The notes under the pieces were generated by a model. It saw nothing but the letters and a program-made list of their open reading frames with translations. It was not told the DNA's origin and ran no database searches. Made by a program: the position numbers and the translations under genes. Positions 42,077 through 51,843 of a stretch of DNA of 64,000 nt are shown one piece after another. Each line of letters begins with the position of its first letter. Positions within the stretch are counted from its first letter, which is position 1. Origin of the DNA: Paenibacillus sp. FSL H8-0548 (GTDB taxonomy: Bacteria; Bacillota; Bacilli; Paenibacillales; Paenibacillaceae). Location: the NCBI RefSeq assembly GCF_038630985.1, contig NZ_CP152049.1, forward strand, positions 376,001-440,000. Direction: 5' to 3'.

Positions 42077-43747
42077 CTATTCCGCCAAAAACAGTGATTC
42101 CATAGAGAATGCTGTGCGGAAACGCAGGCTCTCAACGGGGTCGCGCAGGTCGCGGCCGGTGAGCCTTTCACATTTTTCGAGGCGATAGGTAACGGTGTTG
42201 CGGTGAACGAATAACTGCTTGGCAGTCTCGGCCAGCTGACAGTGAGTGTTGTAGAAGGTGCTGAGCGTCTTCAGCAAATCACTCCGCTCTTTCCCTTCAA
42301 TGCTTAGCAAATCCTTGAACGTTTCCTCGTAATACTCCTTCAGCTCCTCCTTCGGAATCATCCTCAGCAGATTGTTGAAATTTTTGGCGCTATACGGCTG
42401 GACAAACTGTTTCTTACGGGCGTCATAGCCGGTTTGCAGCGCTTCGATCGCTTCCTTATATGATAATGGAATATCTGGAAGCTGCGACACGGGATTGCCG
42501 ATCCCGATGGAAATAGGGATACTGTGCTCAGCACTCAGACTGCGTACCATTTGCTTCAACTGTTCAATAAATTTGCTTTCTTTGCTGTCGGTTACATCTT
42601 GGCTGGCATGCAGCGCAATGAGGAAGCAGAAGTATTCATTTTTCGTAAATAAAACAAATCGCAAATCGAGCTTCGAAAACTCGCTTTTCAGCACATTGTA
42701 ATGGCGGTCGCGCTCGGAAATAAATCGGCCATCCGACTCAAGCGCGCTGGAGGGATGAAGCGAGTCGAACGACGTATCTCGTTTAGCGACTACACTAATG
42801 TACACAGGATGATTCAACAAATCATAGTTTTTGCTGCGGTGAAGCAGCTCTTGCTCAGAAGTAATGAGGCCGTCGACGAAGTCGGAGAAAAACTCATTTT
42901 TGTAACGCCGCGAACGCTCCTTGACTGCTTGCTTCTTCATGAGCTCTAGGCCGATCACATTAGCAGCTTGCTCCATCGCATGCTTAGTTAGGTTGTTAAG
43001 CTCGTTGCTGTTATTGCTCGTTAATGCGACTAAGTAGCCCTCCAGTTGAAAGGTTGTGATCGGATGGAGCTCGGCTGCGGAGTAAGGTATGTTTACATAG
43101 GATGGCTGCAGCAGCGTAACGGTAAATGAATTGTGAGTCCCGACTGCGGCGGACGTGGTAAGAAGCTCAGATGGCAGCCATTGATAGAGCTCCTCGGTCA
43201 TCGAGCTGGAACGAAAGAGCAATCCCGCTTGCTGGTTTACCAGCATGACTGGCGAATCAATCAGAAGAGATAAGGCCTCGATAATATCCTCCGTGCTTTT
43301 GCCCTGCATGATCATTTGAGAAAACTGCTTGTGCGTAGTTAACGCATAGTTAAGCTCATCGGTACGTTTCTCCAAAATATGACTAAGTGAGTAGTTGGCG
43401 AGATCGCCTAATGATTGCTCTAATGAAAGCTCGATAATGGGAAAATGGAGCTCTGCAGCGCGCAGCAACACATCTGCGGGCACCTCCTGCAGAAAACGCT
43501 TCGTCTTAATCGCGAGCCCAGCGCAGCCAACCTTGGCCATGCTTGTGACGAGCGATAGCAGCGCTTCGGGGTGGTCCTTCATGGCATAGCCAGTCGTTAG
43601 GAGCAGCTCATTTGGCTTTAAATAATTGATAATATCGGGAGCGTCCATGATATTGACCGACTGGACGTTATTTGTCATGCCTTCATTTCCGGCAACAACC
43701 TTTGCATTCGCGTAAATAGGGAGGGAAATAAGCTCTTTGAGCAGCAT
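42077..43747 (-). CDS. pucR: PucR-family transcriptional regulator (purine catabolism)
   Basis: 556 residues. N-terminal PucR domain (about 1-125: LLKELISLPIYANAKVVAGNEG, PNELLLTTGYAM, VGCAGLAIKTKRFLQEVP), a middle GGDEF-like linker region and a C-terminal helix-turn-helix of the HTH_30 type (LLKTLSTFYNTHCQLAETAKQLFVHRNTVTYRLEKCERLTGRDLRD). In B. subtilis PucR activates the purine and allantoin degradation genes. It is divergent from the transporter and allantoin genes, so it very likely controls them. The 3' end abuts the 112-bp array. Confidence 0.92.
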   Translation of the reverse strand: MLLKELISLPIYANAKVVAGNEGMTNNVQSVNIMDAPDIINYLKPNELLLTTGYAMKDHPEALLSLVTSMAKVGCAGLAIKTKRFLQEVPADVLLRAAELHFPIIELSLEQSLGDLANYSLSHILEKRTDELNYALTTHKQFSQMIMQGKSTEDIIEALSLLIDSPVMLVNQQAGLLFRSSSMTEELYQWLPSELLTTSAAVGTHNSFTVTLLQPSYVNIPYSAAELHPITTFQLEGYLVALTSNNSNELNNLTKHAMEQAANVIGLELMKKQAVKERSRRYKNEFFSDFVDGLITSEQELLHRSKNYDLLNHPVYISVVAKRDTSFDSLHPSSALESDGRFISERDRHYNVLKSEFSKLDLRFVLFTKNEYFCFLIALHASQDVTDSKESKFIEQLKQMVRSLSAEHSIPISIGIGNPVSQLPDIPLSYKEAIEALQTGYDARKKQFVQPYSAKNFNNLLRMIPKEELKEYYEETFKDLLSIEGKERSDLLKTLSTFYNTHCQLAETAKQLFVHRNTVTYRLEKCERLTGRDLRDPVESLRFRTAFSMESLFLAE

Positions 43748-43771
43748 GACGGCACCACCAGTCTATTTTAA

Positions 43772-43788
43772 TGTCATATAATCTAACG
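43772..43788 (+). promoter_or_regulatory. GlnR/TnrA-like box upstream of pucR and transporter (one mismatch)
   Basis: TGTCATATAATCTAACG fits TGTNAN7TNACA except for the last base. It lies 25 bases before the pucR start (minus strand) and 181 bases before the transporter ATPase. Purine catabolism in Bacillus is under TnrA control, so the site is plausible. Confidence 0.4.
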
Positions 43789-43968
43789 TTAATATATCAC
43801 CTATGCCACTAGCTGTAAATGTATGATTAGCTACTATATTCAATGAAAAGTACAAATTTTTAGCTATAATGCACAATGACAATGCTGGCGAATCAGATTA
43901 TGATGTAGCTATACATCACCGATACATGTAATGAAAGCTAACAACAAAATGGATTGGGGTTGGAAAAA

Positions 43969-44730
43969 ATGAAATTAGTAGTGAATCAGGTGGGCAAGAG
44001 CTTTGGAAGCAGAACGATTTTGAAAAATGTTGATCTCACGGTCAACTCACATGAATTTATTTGCATACTTGGACATAGCGGATGCGGCAAATCGACGCTG
44101 TTAAATATGATTGCGGGTTATCTTCTACCCGATGATGGTTCTATCTCCGTAGACGGAGAAGAGATCAAGGGACCGTCGAAGTCTCGCGGGATGGTGTTTC
44201 AGGATCATGCCCTGTTTCCATGGATGACGATTAAGGACAATATTGCCTTTGGCCCAGAGGTGCAGAAGGTGCCCAAAGCACAGGCGAAGGAAACGGCAAA
44301 TGAGTTTCTAAAGCTGGTTGGACTTGAGCAATATGCGTCGCATTATCCAGGTGAGCTGTCGGGAGGCATGAAGCAGCGCGTTGGTATTGCGAGGGCGCTT
44401 GCGAGCAAGCCGGATATTTTGCTGATGGATGAGCCGTTTGGAGCTTTGGATGTACTGACCCGGGAGACGATGCGCGTAGAGCTGCAAAAGATTTGCAGCC
44501 AGCTGAAGCCGACCATTCTGTTCGTCACGCACAGCATTAGCGAAGCTGTTTATCTGGCAGATCGAGTAGTCGTCATGAAGCATGGCGAGATCGCAGAGAT
44601 TTTTGAGGTAGGCATCAAGCATCCACGTTCCTCGCATTCCGCAGGCTTTGGCGAGATGATGAGCCGCATTGAGCGGGTCTTAATGGAAGAGGAGCATCTA
44701 GCGCTTGCGCAAGCAAAGGTGGGGTCGTAA
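43969..44730 (+). CDS. ABC transporter ATPase (SsuB/NrtD-like) of the allantoin cluster
   Basis: 253 residues from ATG 43969; a TTG at 43954 is in frame but has no site. Walker A GHSGCGKST, Q-loop FQDHALFPW, signature LSGGMKQRVGIARALA, Walker [13 protein letters not shown] and H-loop VTHSISEAVYLADRVVVM. It belongs to the nitrate/sulfonate/taurine group. Placed with permease, binding protein and allantoin genes, so it probably imports a ureide or purine product rather than a sulfonate. TAATG overlap with the permease gene. Confidence 0.88.
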   Translation: MKLVVNQVGKSFGSRTILKNVDLTVNSHEFICILGHSGCGKSTLLNMIAGYLLPDDGSISVDGEEIKGPSKSRGMVFQDHALFPWMTIKDNIAFGPEVQKVPKAQAKETANEFLKLVGLEQYASHYPGELSGGMKQRVGIARALASKPDILLMDEPFGALDVLTRETMRVELQKICSQLKPTILFVTHSISEAVYLADRVVVMKHGEIAEIFEVGIKHPRSSHSAGFGEMMSRIERVLMEEEHLALAQAKVGS

Positions 44731-45626
44731 TGAACGGAGCAAAGCTTACAACGGTTAAGGATGCAGGGGCAAGCGGGGTAGCCTTAAGCGAATCACCAGT
44801 CAGAAGCAAGCAGGCACGCGGCAAGCAGCCATCTGCGATCAGTTTATTTTTTCAAAAATATAACATTCTTCCCTCTATTCTGTTCTTCGTGTTCTGGGAG
44901 CTGTTCTCTAGAGTAAATGGAATGGTCAAGTTTTTTAATCCTAACTTTTTGCCAGCTCCAACCTCGCTGCTATCGGAAGGCTGGGAGCTCGCCAAGACAG
45001 GGATTATTACAGATAGTATCATCTCAAGCACGATTCGAATCGCTCTCGGTTTTGTAATCGGCAGTGCAATAGCTGTTGGCCTTGGCGTCATCATGAGCAA
45101 GTTCAAAACTGTAGAGAGGTGGTTCTCGCCAATTCTAAATTTGGTCGGACCGATTCCTTCTCTCGCGCTACTGCCCTTGTTCATCATTTGGTTCGGTATA
45201 GGGGAGTTTCCGAAGGTGCTGTTAATTGCTTGGACGACATTTATTCCGGTGCTGGTCTACACGCTTGACGGCTTCAAGTCGGTGCCATCCACCCTTATCC
45301 GCTCAGCGCTCAGCTTGGGAGCAACGGAGCGCCAAATTTTCACGAGAGTTATGCTGCCGTCAGCGATTCCGAACTTCCTCGTAGGTGCACAAGTGAGTCT
45401 TGGGTTATCCTTCTCTGCTCTAATCGTCTCCGAGATGATGGGTGCGAAGTCGGGACTGGGCTACATCATCGTAGATGCAAGGAATTATTTTAAAATCAGC
45501 AACATGTTCATTGCCATCATTTTGATTGGCCTCGAATATAGCTTGTTCTCTTATTTGCTGAAGCTGGTGGAGAAGAGAGTTATGGTTTGGCGTAAAGGCG
45601 GACTTCGAGATGCCATCGAGAAGTAA
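44730..45626 (+). CDS. ABC transporter permease of the allantoin cluster
   Basis: 298 residues. A long polar N-terminus (about 45 residues) precedes six membrane helices. The NrtB/SsuC marks are present: ILNLVGPIPSLALLPLFIIWFGIGEFPKVLLIAWTTF, the EAA loop and SEMMGAKSGLGYIIVDARNYF. The start codon overlaps the ATPase stop, so translation is coupled. It forms the channel for the substrate-binding protein next to it. Confidence 0.88.
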   Translation: MNGAKLTTVKDAGASGVALSESPVRSKQARGKQPSAISLFFQKYNILPSILFFVFWELFSRVNGMVKFFNPNFLPAPTSLLSEGWELAKTGIITDSIISSTIRIALGFVIGSAIAVGLGVIMSKFKTVERWFSPILNLVGPIPSLALLPLFIIWFGIGEFPKVLLIAWTTFIPVLVYTLDGFKSVPSTLIRSALSLGATERQIFTRVMLPSAIPNFLVGAQVSLGLSFSALIVSEMMGAKSGLGYIIVDARNYFKISNMFIAIILIGLEYSLFSYLLKLVEKRVMVWRKGGLRDAIEK

Positions 45627-45696
45627 AGCTGCACACTGATCCGAATAAAACAAGCGAATGTACAAACAAAAAAAGAGAAAAGTGGAGGGAATATCG

Positions 45697-46782
45697 ATGA
45701 AAAAATCAGGAAATTGGTTCAAATCAGCAATTGTACTTACTTCTTTAACATTTGTGCTTGCGGCTTGCGGAGGCAACAATAATGCTCCAGCAGCAACCAA
45801 TGGTGGTTCTGCATCGAATGCGCCAGCTACCACGGAGCTGGAGACAGTGGATTTAACGCTGGTCGGCGTTCGTGACGCTCAAATTTCCTCGCAGCAAATT
45901 ATTGCCGATAAGCTGGGCTACTTCAGCGAAGAGGGCCTTAAAGTAGAAAGTCAACTCATCGAGAGCGGTCCGGATATTGGTCCGATGGTTGCCGGCGGCA
46001 GTGCTCCAGTCAGCATACAAACAAACTTTATGGATATTATTTTGAAATCGACAGACATTCCGGTCAAAATCATTGCTCCGCTCGCTCAAATTGCTGGAAC
46101 ACAGGCGGTAGTTGGCTCAAGCAAGCTGGTGCTGAACAGCGCCAAGGATCTTGAAGGCAAAACAATCGGCATCCCAAGCGGTGCGGACGTTACGATTGCG
46201 ATCAATAATATGGCACAAGAGCTTGGCGTAGACGCTAGCAAAATCAAATACGTAAACCTTGCGCCAAGTGACGCGGTTGTTGCTTTGGAGAAAGGCGATA
46301 TCGACGCACTGGCTGCATGGGAGCCGTTCGTAACGAAGGCGATCCAAGGCGGCGGAAAATTCCTCTTTAGCGGAACGAAGAGTGAGCTGCCAGACAAACA
46401 AGGCGATGTGAACTGGATGAGCGTTCATACGACAATCCAAGTTACCGACTCCTTCCTATCGAAAAATCCGAACACATTGAAGGCTGTCCTGCGCGCTTTG
46501 AAGAAAGCGACAGACTACATCAATGACAACCGCGACGAAGCTATCAAAATATTAGCGCCTGAGCTTCACCTTACAGTTGAAGAGCTTACACAAATTATGT
46601 CTCGCAACGTGTACTCGATGGAGGTTGGCGACACGTACGTAAATGGAAGCAACGGTCCAGCGGTGGGTGAGTACCTGAAGTCAGTGGGCAACATCAAGTC
46701 TGTACCTGCACCGGCATCCTACCATGATTTAAGTCTTCTTAAGGAAGTTGATCCGAGCTTGATCGTAACAGAGCTTAAGTAG
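45697..46782 (+). CDS. ABC transporter substrate-binding lipoprotein (NMT1/SsuA-like)
   Basis: 361 residues from ATG 45697 (GGAGGG upstream). Lipobox LAAC (Cys about 23), a low-complexity Asn/Ala/Thr linker, then the SBP core: VDLTLVGVRDAQISSQQIIADKLGYFSEEGLKVE, ESGPDIGPMVAGGSAPVSIQ, AKDLEGKKTIG-like stretch DLEGKTIGIPSGADVTIAI and EKGDIDALAAWEPFVT. This is the NMT1/OMP_decarbox group seen with nitrate, sulfonate and pyrimidine transport. Ligand unknown; neighbours suggest allantoin or a relative. A hairpin (46846-46871) follows. Confidence 0.88.
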   Translation: MKKSGNWFKSAIVLTSLTFVLAACGGNNNAPAATNGGSASNAPATTELETVDLTLVGVRDAQISSQQIIADKLGYFSEEGLKVESQLIESGPDIGPMVAGGSAPVSIQTNFMDIILKSTDIPVKIIAPLAQIAGTQAVVGSSKLVLNSAKDLEGKTIGIPSGADVTIAINNMAQELGVDASKIKYVNLAPSDAVVALEKGDIDALAAWEPFVTKAIQGGGKFLFSGTKSELPDKQGDVNWMSVHTTIQVTDSFLSKNPNTLKAVLRALKKATDYINDNRDEAIKILAPELHLTVEELTQIMSRNVYSMEVGDTYVNGSNGPAVGEYLKSVGNIKSVPAPASYHDLSLLKEVDPSLIVTELK

Positions 46783-46845
46783 TAGAAGGTAGAACTATGC
46801 AAGCTGCGAAAGGCATATAAGTGAATAGGGAAGCTAGCATAAATG

Positions 46846-46871
46846 GGCCGCGGACCTCGTTGTCCGCGGCC
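46846..46871 (+). terminator. GC-rich hairpin between transporter and allantoinase genes
   Basis: GGCCGCGGAC pairs with GTCCGCGGCC around CTCGTT, followed by TAATTGTTT. It may reduce, rather than stop, transcription into the allantoinase gene. Confidence 0.65.
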
Positions 46872-46918
46872 TAATTGTTTCTGTACAGCGCTATACACCA
46901 AGGAAGGCGGGAAGTCGA

Positions 46919-48289
46919 ATGGCTGAACATAACGAGCTTGATCTGATCATTAAAAATGGAACGGTCGTATTGCGCGATGAAGTGCGCATGCTTGATATAG
47001 GAATGAAAGCGGGCAAAATCGTACAGCTAGGCGAGGAGCTGAATGCAGACCGCGCAGCTTCGGTCTTGGATGCGTCAGGCCTAACTGTCATGGCTGGAAT
47101 GATTGATGTTCATGTCCATCTGAATGAGCCAGGCTTAGGAGACTGGGAGGGCTTCGTGACTGGCTCTGCGGCACTTGCTGCCGGCGGGTGTACGACCTAT
47201 ATAGATATGCCGCTGAACGGCATTCCACCAACCGTTACGGTGAGTGCAATGGAGCAGAAGCTCGCTGCTGCTAAGGATAGATCGTATGTCGATTACGCCA
47301 TTTGGGGCGGGCTGGTCCCTGGGAAGCTGCATGAGCTTATTCCGCTGCATGAGGCGGGAGTTGTAGGCTTTAAGGCGTTCATGTCATCGCCGGGTGATCC
47401 GAGCGAGGATGCTTTCCGAGAGGTGGATGATTATACGCTGCTCGAAGGAATGAAGATTATCGCGGGCCTAAATAAGGTGCTTGCGCTGCATGCGGAGAGT
47501 GAGCCGATCGTCGCTAAGCTAGGGAATGCGATGCGGGCGCTGGGCAAATTAACGCCAAGTGATTATGTGGCCTCGCGTCCGATTATTGCGGAGCTTGAAG
47601 CGATCAATCGGGCTCTCTTTTATGCAGAGCAAACGGGCTGTGCGCTTCATTTTGTCCATATTAGCAGCGAGGCTGGTGTGCAGGCCATTACAGAGGCGCG
47701 CGAGCGCGGCATGAATGTAACGGTAGAGACTTGTCCGCACTATTTGATGCTGACGGAGGTTGATTTGGATCGTAAGGGTGCGGCAGCCAAATGCTCGCCT
47801 CCACTGCGGGATGCTGATGAGCGCGAGAAGCTGTGGAAGGTCATAGCGGAGGGTGCGGTTGATATGATTTCATCGGATCATTCCCCATGTCCTGTTGCTA
47901 TGAAGGAAGCGGACAATTTCTTTGATGCTTGGGGCGGTATTGCGGGAGCGCAAAGCTCAGTGGAGCTGATTATTGGAGAGGGGCATGTGAAGCGCGGGCT
48001 GCCGCTTACGCTGCTCAGTGAATTGTTAGCCAGCGGGCCGGCGCGGCGTTTTGGATTACAGGCTGCCAAGGGGGAGATTCGAATAGGGGCTGATGCTGAT
48101 TTTGTTCTCATTGATCTGAACAAATCCTATGTACTGGAAGAGCAGCATTTGTATCAAAAGCACAAGCATAGTCCGTATATTGGCGAAGAGCTTCATTGCA
48201 AAATCAAAGCGACCTATTTGCGCGGTGAACGGGTATATGAAGAAACAGCGGGACTCAGTGAAAGCAAGCAGGGCCAATGGGTGAAATAA
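46919..48289 (+). CDS. allB: Allantoinase
   Basis: 456 residues. Opens the ring of allantoin to allantoate. It has the cyclic amidohydrolase pattern: LDIGMKAGKIVQLGEEL, metal site MIDVHVHLNEPGLGDWEGF, FKAFMSSPGDPSED (with the carboxylated Lys of GFKAF), ALHAESEPI, LHFVHISSEAG, ETCPHYL and MISSDHSPC with the catalytic Asp. The ATG has an AAGGAAGGCGGG site. It is first of three contiguous allantoin genes. Confidence 0.93.
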   Translation: MAEHNELDLIIKNGTVVLRDEVRMLDIGMKAGKIVQLGEELNADRAASVLDASGLTVMAGMIDVHVHLNEPGLGDWEGFVTGSAALAAGGCTTYIDMPLNGIPPTVTVSAMEQKLAAAKDRSYVDYAIWGGLVPGKLHELIPLHEAGVVGFKAFMSSPGDPSEDAFREVDDYTLLEGMKIIAGLNKVLALHAESEPIVAKLGNAMRALGKLTPSDYVASRPIIAELEAINRALFYAEQTGCALHFVHISSEAGVQAITEARERGMNVTVETCPHYLMLTEVDLDRKGAAAKCSPPLRDADEREKLWKVIAEGAVDMISSDHSPCPVAMKEADNFFDAWGGIAGAQSSVELIIGEGHVKRGLPLTLLSELLASGPARRFGLQAAKGEIRIGADADFVLIDLNKSYVLEEQHLYQKHKHSPYIGEELHCKIKATYLRGERVYEETAGLSESKQGQWVK

Positions 48290-48319
48290 ATATGGGCTAA
48301 TGAGTTAGGAGGAGCAGCT

Positions 48320-49606
48320 ATGGAGCGAAGTGTACGTCTCTCTCCTCTGGAGAAGGAGCAGCAATTGTCGTATTTTGAAACAGAGGTTATGAACGTATTA
48401 AATTGGCTGGCTACGTTTAGTCCGGATGAAGAAGGCGGCATTACGCGGCTGCTTTACACAGAAGGCTGGCTCAAGACGCAGCAGGCGCTTCAGCTCAAAA
48501 TGGATAGCTGCGGTCTAGTGACCGAGTTTGATAATGTTGGAAACTTATTTGGCAGACTACTAGGCGAGGATGAGAATGCGCCTTCTATTATAACGGGCTC
48601 GCATATTGATACGGTTATTCAGGGTGGCAAATATGATGGAGCTTATGGCATTGCAGCGGGCTTGCTGGCGCTGGAATATTTGCAGCGGCGTTATGGCAAG
48701 CCGAAGCGAACGCTTGAAATTGTGTCGTTGTGCGAGGAGGAGGGCAGCCGGTTTCCTATGGCATACTGGGGCTCGGGCAGCATCGTTGGAAAACGGAATT
48801 TTGAGCAAATCGTACATTTGCAGGATTCGCAGGAGGTTTTTTTTGCAGATGCGATGCAGCGGTGCGGCTTTGGCGAGGGAATAGGAAGAGAGAGTCGGCG
48901 CGACGATATCGCTGCTTTTATAGAGGTTCATATTGAGCAAGGAGCGGTGCTGGAGCAGGATGGTTTTTCCATCGGTGTTGTAGAAACGATCGCGGGCCAG
49001 CGTCGGATGAAATTTGAAGTTATTGGCGAATCGAATCATGCAGGAACGACACCGATGCCGATGCGGCGAGATGCTCTAGAGGGTGTTAGTATGATGATTC
49101 TGAAGCTTCGGCAGGAGGCGCTTCGGATTGGTGCTCCACTCGTAGCGACCGTTGGGCGGCTGCAGGTGCTGCCGAATGTGCCAAATGTGGTGCCGGGCAA
49201 GGTGATCTTCACGGTAGACGCACGACATGCTGACGGACAGGCGCTGGATCGTTTTTGCCAGTGGGTGATGAAGGAGTTTGCCACACTTGCGGCTGAGCGT
49301 CAGCTCGAAATCGAGGGAACGGAATGGTTTCGGGAGGAGCCGGTTCCGATGAATGAGCGGCTCAAGCAGCATATGGATGATGTTTGTGGGCAAATGGGCA
49401 TTTCATCAAAAAGAATGATTAGCGGGGCGGGACATGACGCCCAGATGTTTGAGCATATTTGTCCGACAGCGATGCTGTTCGTACCGAGCAGACGAGGGAT
49501 TTCGCATTCACCGGAGGAATATACGAGGCCTCGTGAGCTAGCTGTAGGCGTGCTTGTGTTAACGGAGCTGCTGTATCGATTAGGCTATGAGGGGGAAGAG
49601 CTATGA
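48320..49606 (+). CDS. allC: Allantoate amidohydrolase (M20 family)
   Basis: 428 residues. Hydrolyses allantoate to ureidoglycine, ammonia and carbon dioxide. Metal ligands: GSHIDTVIQGGKYDGAYGI, LCEEEGSRFP, then VHIEQGAVLEQDGFSIGVVE and GAGHDAQMFEH near the C-terminus. FEVIGESNHAGTTPMPMRRDAL is the dimer-domain signature of the AllC/hydantoinase/carbamoylase group; context favours allantoate. It lies 30 bases after allB and overlaps the next gene by four bases. Confidence 0.9.
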   Translation: MERSVRLSPLEKEQQLSYFETEVMNVLNWLATFSPDEEGGITRLLYTEGWLKTQQALQLKMDSCGLVTEFDNVGNLFGRLLGEDENAPSIITGSHIDTVIQGGKYDGAYGIAAGLLALEYLQRRYGKPKRTLEIVSLCEEEGSRFPMAYWGSGSIVGKRNFEQIVHLQDSQEVFFADAMQRCGFGEGIGRESRRDDIAAFIEVHIEQGAVLEQDGFSIGVVETIAGQRRMKFEVIGESNHAGTTPMPMRRDALEGVSMMILKLRQEALRIGAPLVATVGRLQVLPNVPNVVPGKVIFTVDARHADGQALDRFCQWVMKEFATLAAERQLEIEGTEWFREEPVPMNERLKQHMDDVCGQMGISSKRMISGAGHDAQMFEHICPTAMLFVPSRRGISHSPEEYTRPRELAVGVLVLTELLYRLGYEGEEL

Positions 49607-50829
49607 AAAAATATAAAGATTTGGCGCCATCGCCGCGTACGATCATGACGCCAGGGCCAGTGGAGGTTGACCCGCGGGTGCTGCGGGCCATGTCTTATCC
49701 TATACTCGGCCAATTCGATCCTGAGTTTACGTCTTTGATGAATGAAACGATGGAGATGCTGCGGGAGCTGTTTCAGACAGAGAATGAATGGGCTTTTCCG
49801 GTGGACGGGACGTCGAGGTCTGGCATTGAAGCGGTGCTCGTTGGTTTAATTGAGCCAGGAGATAAAGTTCTTGTGCCCATTTATGGCAGGTTCGGTCATT
49901 TGTTGACAGAGATCGCGAAGCGCTGCGGCGCAGAAGTCGTTACGCTGGAGACGGAATGGGGCAGTGTGTTCAAAACAGAGAAAATTGTTCAGGCGATAAA
50001 GGCTCATCAGCCTAAGCTGGTGGCGCTTGTCCATGGCGAAACGTCGACGGGACGAATGCAGCCGCTTGAGGGGATAGGTCAGGCGTGCAGAGAAGTGGAT
50101 GCGCTGTTCGTAGTAGATGCTGTTGCGACGATTGGCGGTATAGAGGTGGCGACGGATCGTTTGCTTATTGATGCGGTCATCGGCGGCACGCAGAAATGCT
50201 TGTCTGTACCAGCGGGTATGGCTCCGATCACCTATAATAAACGGGCGGAAGCGAGGCTCCTAAGCCGCAAAAAAATTGAAAGAGGTCTGCTGCTCGCCGA
50301 TGGCGAGGATGATCCGCTGCTGCGTCCCATCCAGAGCAACTATCTCGATCTTAGTCAGCTTCAGGACTACTGGAGTCCGGCGCGGCTTAACCATCATACG
50401 GAAGCGACCTCAATGCTGTATGCGCTGCGCGAGGGCTTGCGACTAGTGCTGGAGGAAGGGCTTGAAGCGCGCTATGCACGGCATCGTGAGCATGAGGCGG
50501 CGCTGATTGCTGGCTTGGAGGCTATGGGACTAAGCTTGTATGGCGATCCTGCCTGCAAAATGACAGTCGTCACCTGTATAGAAATACCTGCTGGGGTGGA
50601 CGGCGAGTCTGTGCGGTCGATGCTTCTAGATCACTATGGCATTGAGATAGCCAGCTCCTTCGGCCCCCTGAAGGGCAAAATATGGCGTATTGGCACAATG
50701 GGCTACAGCTGCAGCAAACGCAATGTGCTGCTTACGCTCGGCGCGCTGGAAGCGGTGCTGCTTCGCCACGGTCACAAGCTGGCTGCAGGCCGGTCGCTTC
50801 AAGCGGCGATGGATGTTTATGATATGTAG
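49603..50829 (+). CDS. pucG: (S)-ureidoglycine-glyoxylate aminotransferase (PucG)
   Basis: 408 residues. A class V PLP aminotransferase: TIMTPGPVEVDPRVLRAM at the start, VDGTSRSGIEAVLVGLIEPGDKVLVPIYGRFG, LVHGETSTGRMQPLEGI, VVDAVATIGGIEVATDRLLIDAVIGGTQKCL with the PLP Lys in TQKCLSVPAG. PucG moves the amino group of ureidoglycine to glyoxylate, giving oxalurate and glycine. ATGA overlap with allC gives translational coupling. The gene ends the operon; a terminator follows. Confidence 0.92.
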   Translation: MKKYKDLAPSPRTIMTPGPVEVDPRVLRAMSYPILGQFDPEFTSLMNETMEMLRELFQTENEWAFPVDGTSRSGIEAVLVGLIEPGDKVLVPIYGRFGHLLTEIAKRCGAEVVTLETEWGSVFKTEKIVQAIKAHQPKLVALVHGETSTGRMQPLEGIGQACREVDALFVVDAVATIGGIEVATDRLLIDAVIGGTQKCLSVPAGMAPITYNKRAEARLLSRKKIERGLLLADGEDDPLLRPIQSNYLDLSQLQDYWSPARLNHHTEATSMLYALREGLRLVLEEGLEARYARHREHEAALIAGLEAMGLSLYGDPACKMTVVTCIEIPAGVDGESVRSMLLDHYGIEIASSFGPLKGKIWRIGTMGYSCSKRNVLLTLGALEAVLLRHGHKLAAGRSLQAAMDVYDM

Positions 50830-50840
50830 TTACAAACGAA

Positions 50841-50884
50841 CATAACAGCCGTCTCACTCTGGATGAAGTGAGGCGGCTGTTATG
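50841..50884. terminator. Terminator of the allantoin operon
   Basis: CATAACAGCCGTCTCACT (50841-50858) pairs with AGTGAGGCGGCTGTTATG (50867-50884). Confidence 0.7.
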
Positions 50885-50887
50885 CTT

Positions 50888-51680
50888 CTATGCCAAAAGC
50901 TGTTTTGGAGCGTCGAAGTGTTTTAAGTAACATTTATTGGCGCCAAAAAGCAGCTTTGCGTAGTGTGCTGCATGTGGCGTTTGAGCTAAAAGCTGCTTTC
51001 AAGAGTCGAAGTGTTTTAAGTAACCAAGTTTAGCTGTTGGTGCTGCGGCTATGAGGTGAGTACCATATGATTTAGAGTGCTTGCTGCTGCTTCCTATACC
51101 AGAAGCCCCGTCCGAGCGTCGCCCAATGATGCTATGTTGTACCTGTGCAGTAACTTACGCTTATTTGACGGTGCGTGCGAGTCTATCCTGCACATTTGCA
51201 TTAGAATACTGCTTTGGAGGGTGCAGAGGAGCTGAAACCCACCTCTATGTTGTATGGAGTGCAGGATAGAAGCCGCAACTAGCTCGAAATGGGCTGCTAT
51301 CCTGCGAATGTGCAATATAGGAGAGTAGGTTTGGACGGCGCGAGTGATTTAGAGTGCTTGCTGCTGCTTCCTATGCCAGAAGCTCCGTTCGAGCGTCGAA
51401 GTGTTTTAAGTAACCAAGTTTAGCTGTTGGTGCTGCGGCTGTACCGAGAACCACCCCCGAGCGTCGCCCAATGATGCTATGTTGTACCTGTGCAGTAACT
51501 TACGCTTATTTGACGATGCGTGCGAGTCTATCCTGCACATTTGCATTAGAATGCTGGTTTGGAGGGTGCATAGGAGCTAAAACCCTCCTCTATGTTGTAC
51601 GGAGTGCAGGATAGAAGCCGCAACTAGCTCGAAATGGGCTTCTATCCTGCGAATGTGCAATATAGGGGGAGTGAGCTTGG
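50888..51680. repeat. Family A repeats, two copies of about 280-310 bp
   Basis: No gene in this 0.95-kb gap. Two similar copies (about 51070-51330 and 51350-51670) share AGTGCTTGCTGCTGCTTCCTAT, CGCCCAATGATGCTATGTTG, CTATCCTGCACATTTGCATTAGAAT and CTATCCTGCGAATGTGCAATATAGG. A leading short repeat, GAGCGTCGAAGTGTTTTAAGTAAC, occurs near 50911, 51005 and 51395. The CTATCCTGC cores link it to 27 kb and 59.6-61 kb. Confidence 0.75.
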
Positions 51681-51843
51681 GGCTTGAAGCTGCGAGGGAA
51701 ATGATGCTCATAAATTATTACTCGGTTTATGAGCATCACCTACGCTTCATTAAGCTGGAATGAGTGCATCAGTAGTACTAGTACTATCGTGTGCGGCTGT
51801 TGCAAGAGCCCAGTTAGTCTCTTTCTTGTTTGAAATTTCTCGT

